DNA from: Bacillota bacterium
GTDB taxonomy: Bacteria > Bacillota > Clostridia > TANB77 > UBA1234
Direction of reading: 5' to 3'
NCBI GenBank assembly: GCA_016280725.1
Contig: JAEEHF010000122.1
Location: 1 to 64,000 of the forward strand
Length of the DNA: 64,000 nt
Program-made: the position numbers and the translations under genes
Shown: piece after piece, positions 1 through 10,241 of the stretch
Layout of the letters: every line of letters starts with the position of its first letter
How positions within the stretch are numbered: position 1 is the stretch's first letter
The notes under the pieces: model-generated
What the model saw: only the letters and a program-made list of their open reading frames with translations
What the model was told of the DNA's origin: nothing
The model's database searches: none

Positions 1-139
1 TATTAGTATGTAATTCATAGTCAACAAATTTGTGCATTTCGACATCTGAATCCCAATTTTTATATAAACTTTCCGTATCTTTCAATGTTACTTTTCTTAA
101 AATAAGTCTTTCTGAATGTATTTCCTTTGTATATATCAT
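1..139 (-). CDS. GNAT family N-acetyltransferase, N-terminal fragment (runs off window start)
   Basis: Minus-strand reading from ATG at 139: MIYTKEIHSERLILRKVTLKDTESLYKNWDSDVEMHKFVDYELHTN; 'ERLILR' start typical of RimJ/RimL-like GNATs; open to window edge. Confidence 0.7.
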   Translation of the reverse strand, partial: MIYTKEIHSERLILRKVTLKDTESLYKNWDSDVEMHKFVDYELHTN

Positions 140-172
140 TTAATCTTTCTCCATTTATCTTAGTTTCAAAAC

Positions 173-271
173 TAGACTCCGGGACGTCCTTTAAAAGTCT
201 AAGTAGACTCCGGGACGTCCTTTAAAAGTCTAAGTTTTTTTAGACTCCGGGACGTCCTTTAAAAGTCTAAG
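173..271. repeat. Three direct copies of a 31-nt imperfect palindrome TAGACTCCGGGACGTCCTTTAAAAGTCTAAG (173-203, 204-234, 241-271)
   Basis: Read directly; termini TAGACT/AGTCTA are inverted, centre GGACGTCC is self-complementary. Confidence 0.9.
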
Positions 272-1017
272 TTTTTCATCCTTTTCATTATATTATAATA
301 CGTTGCTCTTTTCAAATTCATGAATTTGATTATTGCTTCATTAGTTGCACCACATCTTTTCTTTAGCTGTTCGGCCACAAAGTACACATCTTTTTCCTTA
401 TGAAAATCGTAATCCTTAAATTCAGTAGAAACCACTTCAAAACTCTCAAATTCTTTTTCTCCGTATTCATTATCTATTTCAATAAAGTTGTAATCATCGT
501 ATATTCCTGTTATTTTATCCAAATATTCTACTTCGTCTCCAAATGTTTCTAAAATGACATCTTCTTCTATTCTGTTTTCATAATAGTCATTTACGCTTGA
601 AAATTCATATTGCTTTGCGCTAGATACCATATGGGCTTTAACAGGGTTCTCATGAATGTACTTTATGCAATTTATTAATTGATTCATGCTATATATAGCT
701 TCTGCTCTATATCTATCTCGAAAGACATATCCCACTCTTTGCTTAACAAAGTTATAGTATTTAGCATAGCTCGTATTAACTCCCGCCATCATCCTAGATA
801 GATCTTTTGCAGAATTTATCTTCATAAGAACATGAACATGATTATCCATAATGCAATATGCTATAAGCTTAACATTATTCTTTTGAGCTTTTTGAAAAAT
901 CGTTTCACGAACCTTTCTTTTCATAGACTCGTCTTTAAATATATATCTTCTATTGTGTCCTTGAATCATAACATGAAAATAAGTTCCTTCGATTGCCTTT
1001 CGCGACATTCTTGGCAT
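259..1017 (-). mobile_element. REP-associated tyrosine transposase (RAYT, Y1_Tnp/IS200-like family)
   Basis: 252 aa ORF with HVMIQGHNR, 'MDNHVHVLMK' (HUH motif) and 'YIHENPVKAHMV'; flanked by palindromic repeats. Confidence 0.85.
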
Positions 1018-1136
1018 AGATTACCTCCTTAAAAAAAGAGAGATTGACCCTCAAGTCAATCCCCCATGTTCAAAATGTAACATGCTTTATCTCTATTTTC
1101 AATACCATAATTCAAATTTGTTTTTATGTCAATTGT

Positions 1137-1166
1137 TTAGACTTTTGAAGGACGTCCCCGAGTCTA
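1137..1166. repeat. Inverted-orientation copy of the GGACGTCC repeat (TTAGACTTTTGAAGGACGTCCCCGAGTCTA)
   Basis: Near reverse complement of the copies at 173-271. Confidence 0.85.
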
Positions 1167-1194
1167 CACGTGTCTAACTCACTATTTCCAACAA

Positions 1195-2562
1195 TTATCT
1201 AAGTTTTAGAGCACATACACTTTCACAATGTGCCGTTTGTGGGAACATGTCTACTGGCTGAACTTTTAAAAGTTCAAAACCATTTTGAGTTAGATACTGC
1301 AAATCTCTACCAAGTGTAGCAACATTGCAGCTTATATATACCAATTTTTTAGGGCTCATTTTTACGATTGTATCAAGTAGTACTTGATCACATCCCTTTC
1401 TAGGTGGATCAACAAATACAACATCTGCTTTAATGCCCTCTTTTTCATACATTTTAGGTATTACTTCTTCCGCTGCTCCACATCTAAATTCTATATTATC
1501 TATTCCATTTAATAAAGTGTTTTCTTTAGCATCCTCAATTGCTTCAGGTACAATTTCAACTCCATATACTTTTTTACATTTTGCAGATAAGAATGTTGCT
1601 ATAGTTCCAATACCGCAGTATAAATCAAATGCTGTCACATTTTCTTTCAATTCTGCCATATCAATTGCGGCATTATATAGCGCTTCTGTCTGAACAGGAT
1701 TAACTTGATAAAAAGATAGCGGTGATATCTTAAATTTATAGTCGCCAAGAGTATCAACAATGTAGTCTTTTCCATACAACGTTATACACTTTTTACCCAT
1801 AATTATGTTAGTATCTTTTTCATTTATATTTTGCACAATTGATTTTAAGTTTGGAAACTTTGTTGTCAATTCTTTGATGAATTCTTCTTTGTTGTTTAAC
1901 TCTTTGCTATTTGTAATAACAACTAACATTTGCTCTCCAGAATTCTTGCCTACTCTAGTCATAATATGCCTTAAAATACCAGTTTTTTCTTTCTCATCAT
2001 AACAATCATTACCCAAATCTGTTAAAACTTTAAAAGCATATTTTGCAAGTCTATCTGCTTCTTCATCTTGAATTAAACAATTATCGTTTTCTACAAGAGA
2101 ATGTGTTCTAGGAGAATAAAAGCCTATCTTTCCATTTTGGCAAGGATACTGAGCTTTGTTACGGTAATTATATGGAATTCCCATGCCAATGACTGGTTCG
2201 AATTCAACTCCGTTTAGACTTTTGAAGGACGTCCCCGAGTCTAGAAATTTTGAAAGTGTCTTTTTTACCTTTTCTTCCTTAAATCTCATTTGAGCTTCAT
2301 ATGACATATGTTGCAAAGTACAGCCACCGCACCTATTATACGCAGGGCAAATTGGTTCTTCTCTATCTGGACTTTTTTCAATTAATTCCAAAGCCTTAGC
2401 AAATCCAAAAGTATTGTTTGCTTTAAGAACTAGTGCCTTAACTTTTTCTCCTTTTATTGTACCATTAATAAACAAAGTATAGCCATCAACTTTTGCTATT
2501 CCTTCCCCATCTATTCCGTTATCTATAATATCTACTATGTATTCCTCATTCTTTTGAACCAT
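1195..2562 (-). CDS. rlmD: 23S rRNA (uracil-C5)-methyltransferase, RlmD/RumA family
   Basis: 455 aa; TRAM-like N-term, CGGCTLQHMSYEAQ, FDLYCGIGTI, VFVDPPRKGCD, YISCNVATLGRDL. Confidence 0.9.
   Translation of the reverse strand: MVQKNEEYIVDIIDNGIDGEGIAKVDGYTLFINGTIKGEKVKALVLKANNTFGFAKALELIEKSPDREEPICPAYNRCGGCTLQHMSYEAQMRFKEEKVKKTLSKFLDSGTSFKSLNGVEFEPVIGMGIPYNYRNKAQYPCQNGKIGFYSPRTHSLVENDNCLIQDEEADRLAKYAFKVLTDLGNDCYDEKEKTGILRHIMTRVGKNSGEQMLVVITNSKELNNKEEFIKELTTKFPNLKSIVQNINEKDTNIIMGKKCITLYGKDYIVDTLGDYKFKISPLSFYQVNPVQTEALYNAAIDMAELKENVTAFDLYCGIGTIATFLSAKCKKVYGVEIVPEAIEDAKENTLLNGIDNIEFRCGAAEEVIPKMYEKEGIKADVVFVDPPRKGCDQVLLDTIVKMSPKKLVYISCNVATLGRDLQYLTQNGFELLKVQPVDMFPQTAHCESVCALKLR
2214..2243. repeat. 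Copy of the GGACGTCC repeat inside the rlmD coding region, in frame
   Basis: TTAGACTTTTGAAGGACGTCCCCGAGTCTA identical to 1137-1166; minus-strand translation LDSGTSFKSLN lies in the RlmD ORF. Confidence 0.9.
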
Positions 2563-2581
2563 TTGTTCTGCCCCTTACTAT

Positions 2582-3364
2582 TTATTGATATAATTCTACT
2601 TCGATTATTTTGTCTTCTAACAGTTCATCATCCAATTCATTTGCTTCTTCTATAGTGTATTTTCCCACTTTAATTCTATCTAAAACCAATGTTGTTCCAA
2701 TAATTCCAAGCTTTTTCGCAATATCCTCATTAAGCGCTCTTATATATGTTCCTTTAGAACATGAAACTGTATATGTTATTTCATCCTTACCATTAAATGA
2801 TATATCTGAAATATCATAAATTTCAATATCTCTTTCTGGAACTTCAACTGCGATTCCTTTTCTAGCATATTCATAAAGCTTCATTCCATCTATTTTGATA
2901 GATGAATACATTGGTGGTTTTTGTTTTTGCTTTCCAACAAAAGACCTTATGGTTGCTTCTAAATTATCAAAACTAAAGCTTGCATTTAAACTATTGGCAA
3001 AAGAAACGTTGTCTTCAAATTTAAGTTTAGATTTCTCACTTAGTTTTTTTCCATCATATTCTGTATATGGAACGTCTGCACCTATTATTGTTCCTGTCAT
3101 ATCGCCAGTATCTGTTTTAATGCCAAGTTTTATTGTCGTTCTATATGACTTTTCTTCACATGTTATTTTATCAACAAGTTTTGTTGCTTTTCCAATACAT
3201 ACTACCATAACACCAGTCGCCATTGGGTCAAGCGTTCCTGTATGACCAACTTTTTTAGTATTTAAGATTCTTCTAAGTTTTGCCACAACATCAAATGAAG
3301 TATACCATTGAGGTTTATTTATAATTAAAATTCCGTCTTTCAACTTTACCCTCACTTCCTTCAA
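2582..3364 (-). CDS. truB: tRNA pseudouridine(55) synthase TruB
   Basis: 260 aa; GILIINKPQWYTSFDVV, VGHTGTLDPMATGV, YTVSCSKGTYIRAL. Confidence 0.95.
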   Translation of the reverse strand: MKEVRVKLKDGILIINKPQWYTSFDVVAKLRRILNTKKVGHTGTLDPMATGVMVVCIGKATKLVDKITCEEKSYRTTIKLGIKTDTGDMTGTIIGADVPYTEYDGKKLSEKSKLKFEDNVSFANSLNASFSFDNLEATIRSFVGKQKQKPPMYSSIKIDGMKLYEYARKGIAVEVPERDIEIYDISDISFNGKDEITYTVSCSKGTYIRALNEDIAKKLGIIGTTLVLDRIKVGKYTIEEANELDDELLEDKIIEVELYQ

Positions 3365-3370
3365 ACACTC

Positions 3371-3400
3371 TAAAAATGGTGGCCTTTTATTGCCACCATT
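3371..3400 (-). terminator. Hairpin AATGGTGGC...GCCACCATT with T-run on minus strand, between nrnA and truB
   Basis: Inverted repeat followed by TTTTT on the minus strand. Confidence 0.55.
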
Positions 3401-3409
3401 ATCATTTGT

Positions 3410-4372
3410 TTATTTAAGTTGTTTTTCAATTTCTTCTGTCAATGTTTGCTTAATCTGTTCTAGTGTCATATTTAGTTCACATCCAGCAGCTCTAACATGT
3501 CCGCCACCAGCATATTTGCTTGCAATAACAGAAACATCAACATAGTCATTTGCTCTCAATGAAATTTTATATAGTCCTTCTTCTCTTTCTTTTGCTAGAA
3601 TCGAAACTTCAACAGAATCAATATTTCTGCCATAATTAACTATACCTTCGCTATCACTCTCATCAAGGCCAAGTTCTTCAAAATCTTTTAAAGATATAAA
3701 CGTGAATGCAATTCTGTTTTCACTCAATAACTCAATTCTATCTATTGCTCTTCCAATGAGTTTTGTCTTGTTTAATGAAACAATATCAAATATAGTTCTA
3801 TATAATTTAGCTATATTAATTCCTGTTTCCATTATTGTCGCAACGATTTCCATTGTTTCAGGTGTAGCATTATATCTAAAGCCACCTGTATCAGTTAAAA
3901 TGCCAGTATATAAGCATTCGGCGATTTCTTTATTTACAGCTATATCAAGACTTGCAAGAACAATCATAAGATTTTCACAAGTTGATGAAGCAACTGCATT
4001 AACATAGTTAAAATCCGCAAAGTTTTGATTTGTGATATGATGGTCTATGCAAATTGTATTTTCAATAGATTCAAACAATTCTCTTGCAATTCCAAGTCTA
4101 TTTAAATCACTGCTGTCAAGCGCTATACAAAGATCATAATCTTTTGCTTCTGGAAGAATATCTCCCATAAGTATTTCATCAAAACCTGGCAAGAATTTGT
4201 ATGTCTTGTCAGGAACCGGAATACATACAACACACTTTTTATCTATCTTTTTAAGTGCATTATATAAAGCAAGTGAAGATCCGATTGCATCGCCATCTGG
4301 GTTATCATGAGTTAATATTAAAATAGATTTTGAATCATTAATTTTTTCCTTAATACTATCTAATACAGGCAT
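3410..4372 (-). CDS. nrnA: DHH-family phosphoesterase, oligoribonuclease/pAp phosphatase NrnA-like
   Basis: 320 aa; THDNPDGDAIGSSLAL, CIDHHITN, C-terminal GGGHVRAAG. Confidence 0.88.
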   Translation of the reverse strand: MPVLDSIKEKINDSKSILILTHDNPDGDAIGSSLALYNALKKIDKKCVVCIPVPDKTYKFLPGFDEILMGDILPEAKDYDLCIALDSSDLNRLGIARELFESIENTICIDHHITNQNFADFNYVNAVASSTCENLMIVLASLDIAVNKEIAECLYTGILTDTGGFRYNATPETMEIVATIMETGINIAKLYRTIFDIVSLNKTKLIGRAIDRIELLSENRIAFTFISLKDFEELGLDESDSEGIVNYGRNIDSVEVSILAKEREEGLYKISLRANDYVDVSVIASKYAGGGHVRAAGCELNMTLEQIKQTLTEEIEKQLK

Positions 4373-4383
4373 AATAAAATCTC

Positions 4384-4794
4384 CTATTCTTCCATGTTAT
4401 CTTCTTGTACATTCTCATCAGAAGCAGTATCATCCTCGCTAATTTCTTCATCATCGTGTTTAATATTCAAAGTTCCAAGCACTTCTTCAATATGTTGTCC
4501 ATAGGCTAAAGAATCATCATAAATAAACTTAACCTCTGGAGTATTAAAAGTGCGGACCTTTTCACCTATTTCTTTTCTAACTAAACCTTTTGCTGAATTT
4601 AGTCCTTCGATAACTTCGTTGTTATCTTTTGAACCAATCATGCTTACATATATTTTACAATATTTCATGTCTTTTGACACTTCAACTTTTGTAACAGAAA
4701 CAAGTCCAGTAACTCTTGGGTCTTTGATTCCGTTTTCGATTAGTTTACTAACTATTTTTTTGATTTCTTCTTCTACTCTGTCTGTTCTTTCCAT
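4384..4794 (-). CDS. rbfA: Ribosome-binding factor A
   Basis: MERTDRVEEEIKKIVSKLIENGIKDPRV..; start placed at 4794 (GGAGAAGTTATG), not 4827 as in the ORF track. Confidence 0.9.
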   Translation of the reverse strand: MERTDRVEEEIKKIVSKLIENGIKDPRVTGLVSVTKVEVSKDMKYCKIYVSMIGSKDNNEVIEGLNSAKGLVRKEIGEKVRTFNTPEVKFIYDDSLAYGQHIEEVLGTLNIKHDDEEISEDDTASDENVQEDNMEE

Positions 4795-4812
4795 AACTTC
4801 TCCATCCGCTTT

Positions 4813-4928
4813 TATGAAAAACAGCATCTTGCTTCGTCAACTGCGGTGACTCGGATGCTCAACGTATATCGATACGCCTCCGCTCCTCGCACCTTGTTTC
4901 CTTGCAATATACTATTTTTGATAAAAGC
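4813..4928 (-). repeat. Dispersed palindromic element, copy A (core GGAGGCGTATCGATATACGTTGAG on minus strand)
   Basis: Shares core and outer-arm sequences with copies at 4971, 50049, 50568 and 58067. Confidence 0.85.
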
Positions 4929-4970
4929 TAATACTTTCAAATTATTATTCAATTTCTTCTTTTTTATCCC

Positions 4971-5093
4971 AATTCGCATCAAAATTAGTGAGTTGCAAGG
5001 CGATTGGAATTGTGAAACCGGAGGCGTACGATGGTACGTTGAGGATTTCACAATTCCTATCAACGACGCAAATCGCTGATTTTCATGCGAATT
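4971..5093 (+). repeat. Dispersed palindromic element, copy B (core CCGGAGGCGTACGATGGTACGTTGAGGA)
   Basis: Outer arms AATTCGCATCAAAAT / ATTTTCATGCGAATT and inner arms AATTGTGAAA / TTTCACAATT are complementary. Confidence 0.9.
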
Positions 5094-8073
5094 AGCTCTT
5101 GATTTCTTCGAGAATAAACGACTCTATCTTATCTCCAACCTTAATATCATTATAGTCTTCAACTTGAACACCACATTCATATCCTTCAGCAACTTCTCTT
5201 GCATCGTCTTTCATTCTCTTTAGTGAGAACAACTTTCCTTCATGAATTACTACGTTATCCCTTAGAACTCTTACGCCAGAGTTTCTAACAATCTTGCCTT
5301 CTACTACATAGCATCCTGCAACCATTCCACTATTTGTAATCTTAAATACTTGTCTAACCTCTGCTGTTCCTTGAATAACCTCTTTATATTTTGGTTTAAG
5401 CATGCCTTTAAGTGCTGCTTCAACATCGTCAATTGCATTATAAATTACTGAATAAATATTGATTTGAACCTTCTCTTTATCAGCAACCGCTTTTGCCATT
5501 GGTTCAGGTCTTACATTAAATCCAATAATTAATGAATTTGTTACCTTTGCAAGTGTAACATCTGACTCATTAATTCCACCAACAGCTGCGTGAATAACAC
5601 GTACCCTTGCTTCTTCATTTTGAATCTTTTCAAGTGATGATCTAAGTGCTTGAACACTACCTTGAACATCTGCCTTAATAATAAGATTTAAGTCTTTTAA
5701 TTTTCCTTGTTCAATTTGATTAAATAGATTGTCTAGTGTAACTGGACTAGAAGCATTTATCATAGCTTCTCTTTCCTTAGACTTTCTCTTTTCAATTAAG
5801 TGCTTAGCAACTTTTTCATTATCTACCTCGTAGAACACTTCTCCTGCAGAAGGAACTTCTGTAAGTCCCACAACTTCAACTGGTGTAGATGGTCCTGCAG
5901 CAGTCACTTTGTTGCCTTTGTCATCCTTCATTGCCCTTACTTTACCAATAACACTTCCAACAACGATTGTATCTCCAACATTTAATGTACCTCTTTGAAC
6001 AAGAAGTGATGCAGTAATACCAGTATTCTTATCAAGTCTTGCTTCAAGAACTGTTCCTTTAGATTGCTTATTTGGATTTGCTTTTAGTTCTTTCATGTCA
6101 GCAACTAATAATAATACTTCTAATAATTCATCAATGTTTTGCCTTTGCTTTGCAGATATTGGTACACATATTGTATCGCCGCCCCATTCTTCAGGAACAA
6201 GGCCATATTCTGTAAGTTCTTGTTTAACTTTTTCTACATTTGCACCAGGTACATCTATCTTATTGATTGCTACTACAATTGATACTCCAGCTGCTTTAGC
6301 ATGGTTAATTGCTTCAACTGTTTGTGGCATTATACCATCATTTGCTGCAACTATGATTATTGCAATATCTGTTACTTGTGCTCCTCTAGCACGCATTGCA
6401 GTAAATGCTTCGTGTCCAGGAGTATCTAAGAAACATACTTCTCTATCTTTAACTTTAACTTTATATGCACCAATGTGCTGGGTAATTCCGCCAGCTTCGT
6501 TTTCTATAACGTTTGTTTCACGAATTGCATCAAGAAGTGAAGTTTTACCATGGTCAACATGTCCCATAACTACTACTATTGGTGGTCTTGGGATTAGGTC
6601 TTCTTCCTTATCCTCGCTTTCATCAAATAGTATATCTTCATCGGTAACAACTTCTTTTTTATGAGCAGTTATTCCAAATTCTGATGACACTAAGTATGCT
6701 GTATCAAAATCTACTTCTTGGTTAAGTGATGCTAAAATTCCGTAACCCATAAGCTTTTTAATTACCTCAGATGCGGTCTTTTTAAGCTTTTCTGCTAAAT
6801 ATTTAACAGAGATAGAATCAGGTATTTCAATGTCTGTAAGCTCAAATATCTTTTGCTCTTTGTGTTGTTTTTCTCTGTTCTTTAACTTATTTTTCTTGTC
6901 AATTTTATTCTTCTTTTGCTTAGATACATCATAGTAATCAAACATCTTACTTTCTGTATCATCAAACATTGAAGAAAAGTTTGTTTCTGATTGTAAGTCT
7001 TTTAACTTTTCGTAGTTTATTTCTTCAGCATTACTACGAGAAGCCTTGTTCTTAGGTGATTTCTTAACTATTGTTTCTTCTTCAAACTTTCTATTTGCTT
7101 TTTGCTTATCTTTATATTCTGTTCCGAAGTTTTCTTTTCCTAGTTCCTTATTTGGCATAGCATCTATCGCAGTCGAAGACATAATTTCTTTTATGCCTTT
7201 TTCTAAACGATTTTCTTGGCTTTGTTTTCCAAAGTTTCTTCCATTTTTATTAAATCCATTTCCTTGTCCATCTTTGTTAAATGGCCTATTATTTTGCCCA
7301 AAAGGTTTGCCTTCTCTATTAAACGGTGGTCTATTTCCATTTTGTTCTCTGCCACCTTGATTATTATTTCTATTAAATGGTCTGTCTTGACCATTTGAAG
7401 GTCTATTTTGAGGTCTAGAAAATCCATTTTGATTTGGTCTTGTATCTCTTGGCTTTTGAACTTCTCTATTTTCTTGTGGCTTTGGTGCCTGATTTGCAAC
7501 TGGTTTTTCTTCCCTTGGTGTTTCTGATTTTTGAACAGTCTCAACTTTTTTCTCAATTTCTGGTTCCTTTTGAACTGGGGCTTCTTTATTTGGTTTAGGT
7601 GCTGAAGCATTTTTGTTTGTAACTATTGGCGCTGGTCTTCTAGGTTCAGTACGATATTTAATATTCATTGAAGTATCTGTTCTTCTTGTAACGACACCTA
7701 AATCATGTCTATCAACATCCGCTGGTTTTGAACGCGAGTCAATATCATCTGAATAAACCCTTGTTACTTCTCGTCTAATAATTACAGGAGTTATTGGCTT
7801 CTTTTCCTTTTTGGCGGGCGTTGTAACTCTAACAGAAGAAGGCTTTTCTTCTGTTTTCTTTTCTGTCTTTTCAGTCTTTGATGGCTTCGAAGATTTAGAG
7901 TTTCCCTCCGTATTCTTTTTAGATAACTTGCTCTTTATTTTCTTAACATCATCTTCTTCTAGTGTTGATAGGTGACTCTTTACTTCGATTCCCAACTCGT
8001 TGATTTTCTCCACCATATCTTTACTAGGTATTCCAAGCTCCTTAGCAAGTTCATGTACTTTCATTTTTCCCAT
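5092..8073 (-). CDS. infB: Translation initiation factor IF-2
   Basis: 993 aa; [39 protein letters not shown]; Asn/Arg/Gly-rich N-terminal linker. Confidence 0.97.
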   Translation of the reverse strand: MGKMKVHELAKELGIPSKDMVEKINELGIEVKSHLSTLEEDDVKKIKSKLSKKNTEGNSKSSKPSKTEKTEKKTEEKPSSVRVTTPAKKEKKPITPVIIRREVTRVYSDDIDSRSKPADVDRHDLGVVTRRTDTSMNIKYRTEPRRPAPIVTNKNASAPKPNKEAPVQKEPEIEKKVETVQKSETPREEKPVANQAPKPQENREVQKPRDTRPNQNGFSRPQNRPSNGQDRPFNRNNNQGGREQNGNRPPFNREGKPFGQNNRPFNKDGQGNGFNKNGRNFGKQSQENRLEKGIKEIMSSTAIDAMPNKELGKENFGTEYKDKQKANRKFEEETIVKKSPKNKASRSNAEEINYEKLKDLQSETNFSSMFDDTESKMFDYYDVSKQKKNKIDKKNKLKNREKQHKEQKIFELTDIEIPDSISVKYLAEKLKKTASEVIKKLMGYGILASLNQEVDFDTAYLVSSEFGITAHKKEVVTDEDILFDESEDKEEDLIPRPPIVVVMGHVDHGKTSLLDAIRETNVIENEAGGITQHIGAYKVKVKDREVCFLDTPGHEAFTAMRARGAQVTDIAIIIVAANDGIMPQTVEAINHAKAAGVSIVVAINKIDVPGANVEKVKQELTEYGLVPEEWGGDTICVPISAKQRQNIDELLEVLLLVADMKELKANPNKQSKGTVLEARLDKNTGITASLLVQRGTLNVGDTIVVGSVIGKVRAMKDDKGNKVTAAGPSTPVEVVGLTEVPSAGEVFYEVDNEKVAKHLIEKRKSKEREAMINASSPVTLDNLFNQIEQGKLKDLNLIIKADVQGSVQALRSSLEKIQNEEARVRVIHAAVGGINESDVTLAKVTNSLIIGFNVRPEPMAKAVADKEKVQINIYSVIYNAIDDVEAALKGMLKPKYKEVIQGTAEVRQVFKITNSGMVAGCYVVEGKIVRNSGVRVLRDNVVIHEGKLFSLKRMKDDAREVAEGYECGVQVEDYNDIKVGDKIESFILEEIKS

Positions 8074-8394
8074 TAACCAATTGCCCCCTTAACTTCTTCA
8101 ATCATCTTACATATGCTTTTTGCAAAATTACTATCTGTTACAACAAAAACCGTCTTGTTTGATTTGCCGTATTGAATAGCTAATCTCATCTTTTTTCCCA
8201 TATTCAAACAATTTGGTTTTTTCGTTCTTGCATATATTTTTAAACTTCTCCTTTGTATTCTCTGAAGCATCCTCTGTAACAATTACTAATTTTGCCTTTC
8301 CATATTTAATCTGATCCAGACACATATCTGTCCCGTATGCTAGTTTTCCAGCCTTCATGCAAAGGCCAAGCATTGAATAAATTTTATTCTGCAT
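8073..8394 (-). CDS. ylxQ: L7Ae/L30e-family ribosomal-type protein (YlxQ-like), split by an apparent single-nucleotide frameshift
   Basis: N-part 8131-8394 ([31 protein letters not shown]) continues in the +1 frame (..[32 protein letters not shown]); transition at T6 8191-8196. Confidence 0.75.
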
Positions 8395-8403
8395 TGATTC
8401 TCC

Positions 8404-8664
8404 TTAATTACAATACTCTTTTTCTAATCTATCATATTCTTCTTTTGTTATTTTCAATTCAAATTCTTTTTCTAGTCTTTTAGATTTGATAAGTTTATCT
8501 AGGCACTCTTTGTTATCGCAAAAATATGCTCCACGGCCACTTTGCTTACCAGTTCTGTCAATTAAAATATTATTTTCAGTTGTTTTTACAATTCTAATAA
8601 GTTCTTTTTTAGGTTTTGATTCCATGCACCCTAAGCATTTTCTCATTGGGATTTTTCTAAGCAT
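8404..8664 (-). CDS. ylxR: YlxR/RnpM family (DUF448) RNA-binding protein
   Basis: MRKCLGCMESKPKKELIRIVKT...GRGAYFCDNKECLDKLIK; position between nusA and ylxQ. Confidence 0.9.
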   Translation of the reverse strand: MLRKIPMRKCLGCMESKPKKELIRIVKTTENNILIDRTGKQSGRGAYFCDNKECLDKLIKSKRLEKEFELKITKEEYDRLEKEYCN

Positions 8665-8707
8665 TTTTCTAACCTCTTCTCATCAACTAGTTATAAAGAT
8701 TCTTCGA

Positions 8708-9754
8708 TTACTCTCCACCTTTAATTTGTGTTTCAGATTTAATATCAATCTTCCATCCTGTAAGCTTTGCAGAAAGTCTTGCATTTTGTCCATCTTTTCC
8801 AATTGCAAGAGATAATTGATTGTCTGGGACAACAACTTTTGAAGCCGTATTTTCTTCATCAATATCTACTGCTAATACTGTTGCTGGCGAAAGTGCTGAT
8901 GCAATATATTGAACTGGATCTTCGCTCCATTCAACGATATCAACTTTTTCTTCTTTTAGTTCATTTAAGATATTTTGTATACGTGTTCCTCTAGGTCCAA
9001 CGCAAGATCCAACCGGGTCTATATTAGGATCTTTAGAATATACTGCAATTTTCGTACGAGATCCCGCTTCTCTAACTATGTTTTTAATCTCAATTAGTCC
9101 TTCATAAATTTCTGGAATCTCAAGCTCTAACAGTCTTCTAACAAATCCTGGATGTGTACGAGAAATAAGCATCTGAGGTACTCCACGATTATTTTTTGAA
9201 ACTTCTAAAACGTATGCTTTTATTCTATCGTTTACGTTATATACTTCTCCTGGCACTTGCTCATTAAGTGTCATAACACCTTCAAGTTTTCCAAGGTCAA
9301 CAATTACAACGTTTTTCTCAACTCTTTGAATTATTCCAGATACGATTTCTCCTTGTCTATCTGAATACTCAGAATAAACAATTTCTCTTTCTGCTTCTCT
9401 TATTTTTTGAACGATTACTTGTTTTGCAGTTTGTGCAGCAATTCTTCCAAAGTCTTTTGGTGTAACTTCAACCTCAACAATATCGCCAACTTTAGCCTTT
9501 TTATCATATTTCTTTGCATCTGCCTTCTCAATCTCAATAGCTGGGTCTTCAACTTTTGAAACAACTTCCCTCATGGAATAAACATTAATAGTATTGTTTT
9601 CTTCATCTATAACAATTTTAACGTTCTCTTGTGAGTTGAAATTTCTTTTATAAGCAGTAATAAGCGCTTGCTCAATTGCGTCAAGCAAATAATCCTTATT
9701 AATTCCTTTTTCAATACTTAAGTCTTCTAGTGCATCAAACATTTCCTTATTCAT
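8708..9754 (-). CDS. nusA: Transcription termination/antitermination factor NusA
   Basis: S1 and KH regions: DPVGSCVGPRGTRIQNILNEL, LAIGKDGQNARLSAKLTGWKIDI. Confidence 0.95.
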   Translation of the reverse strand: MNKEMFDALEDLSIEKGINKDYLLDAIEQALITAYKRNFNSQENVKIVIDEENNTINVYSMREVVSKVEDPAIEIEKADAKKYDKKAKVGDIVEVEVTPKDFGRIAAQTAKQVIVQKIREAEREIVYSEYSDRQGEIVSGIIQRVEKNVVIVDLGKLEGVMTLNEQVPGEVYNVNDRIKAYVLEVSKNNRGVPQMLISRTHPGFVRRLLELEIPEIYEGLIEIKNIVREAGSRTKIAVYSKDPNIDPVGSCVGPRGTRIQNILNELKEEKVDIVEWSEDPVQYIASALSPATVLAVDIDEENTASKVVVPDNQLSLAIGKDGQNARLSAKLTGWKIDIKSETQIKGGE

Positions 9755-9756
9755 TT

Positions 9757-10224
9757 TTATAATTCCTCCCAACTATATGATAGTTTACAGCCTGCAATAT
9801 TATCCAAGCTGATTTCAAGTTCGTTATTTTCAATCTCGAGTATAATCTTATCATCTAAATAATCTTTTAGAACTCCGACAAATTCCCTACTTTTGCCTAT
9901 TGCCTTATAAGTTTTAACCTCAATCTTTTTCCCTATGGCCATCAAAAAGTGCTCTTTTTCTCTTATATGCCTTTCTACCCCACAAGATGAGACTTCAAGG
10001 TTATAGCTCTCAGAAATAGGGTCTTTTTCGTCAAGGAGCTCTGAAACAGTGTTACTAACCTTTTCACAGTCATCTAGGTCAATTTTACCATCGTCTTTGT
10101 CAATAAATAATCTTAAGTACCATTCGCTGCTCTCTTTAACGTACATAACGTCATAAAGCGTAAAGCCTAGGTTTTCAACCGTTTGAGCCACCATATCCTT
10201 TACAATTTGCTCGGTTTTTGTCAT
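9757..10224 (-). CDS. rimP: Ribosome maturation factor RimP
   Basis: 155 aa; LRLFIDKDDGKIDLDDCEKVS, YNLEVSSCGVERHI. Confidence 0.92.
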   Translation of the reverse strand: MTKTEQIVKDMVAQTVENLGFTLYDVMYVKESSEWYLRLFIDKDDGKIDLDDCEKVSNTVSELLDEKDPISESYNLEVSSCGVERHIREKEHFLMAIGKKIEVKTYKAIGKSREFVGVLKDYLDDKIILEIENNELEISLDNIAGCKLSYSWEEL

Positions 10225-10241
10225 GAATTCACTTCCTTATA

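Noticed and set aside
173-271. Possible CRISPR array (three 31-nt direct repeats)
   Set aside because: Repeats are adjacent or separated by only 6 nt, with no spacers and no cas genes; best explained as RAYT-linked palindromes
4812-5079. ORFs 4812-5063(-) and 4846-5079(+)
   Set aside because: They lie entirely within the two palindromic element copies; the translations are by-products of the repeats, not proteins
7203-7610. 135-aa ORF antiparallel/out of frame in the infB N-terminal linker
   Set aside because: Shadow ORF of the Asn/Arg/Gly-rich IF-2 linker
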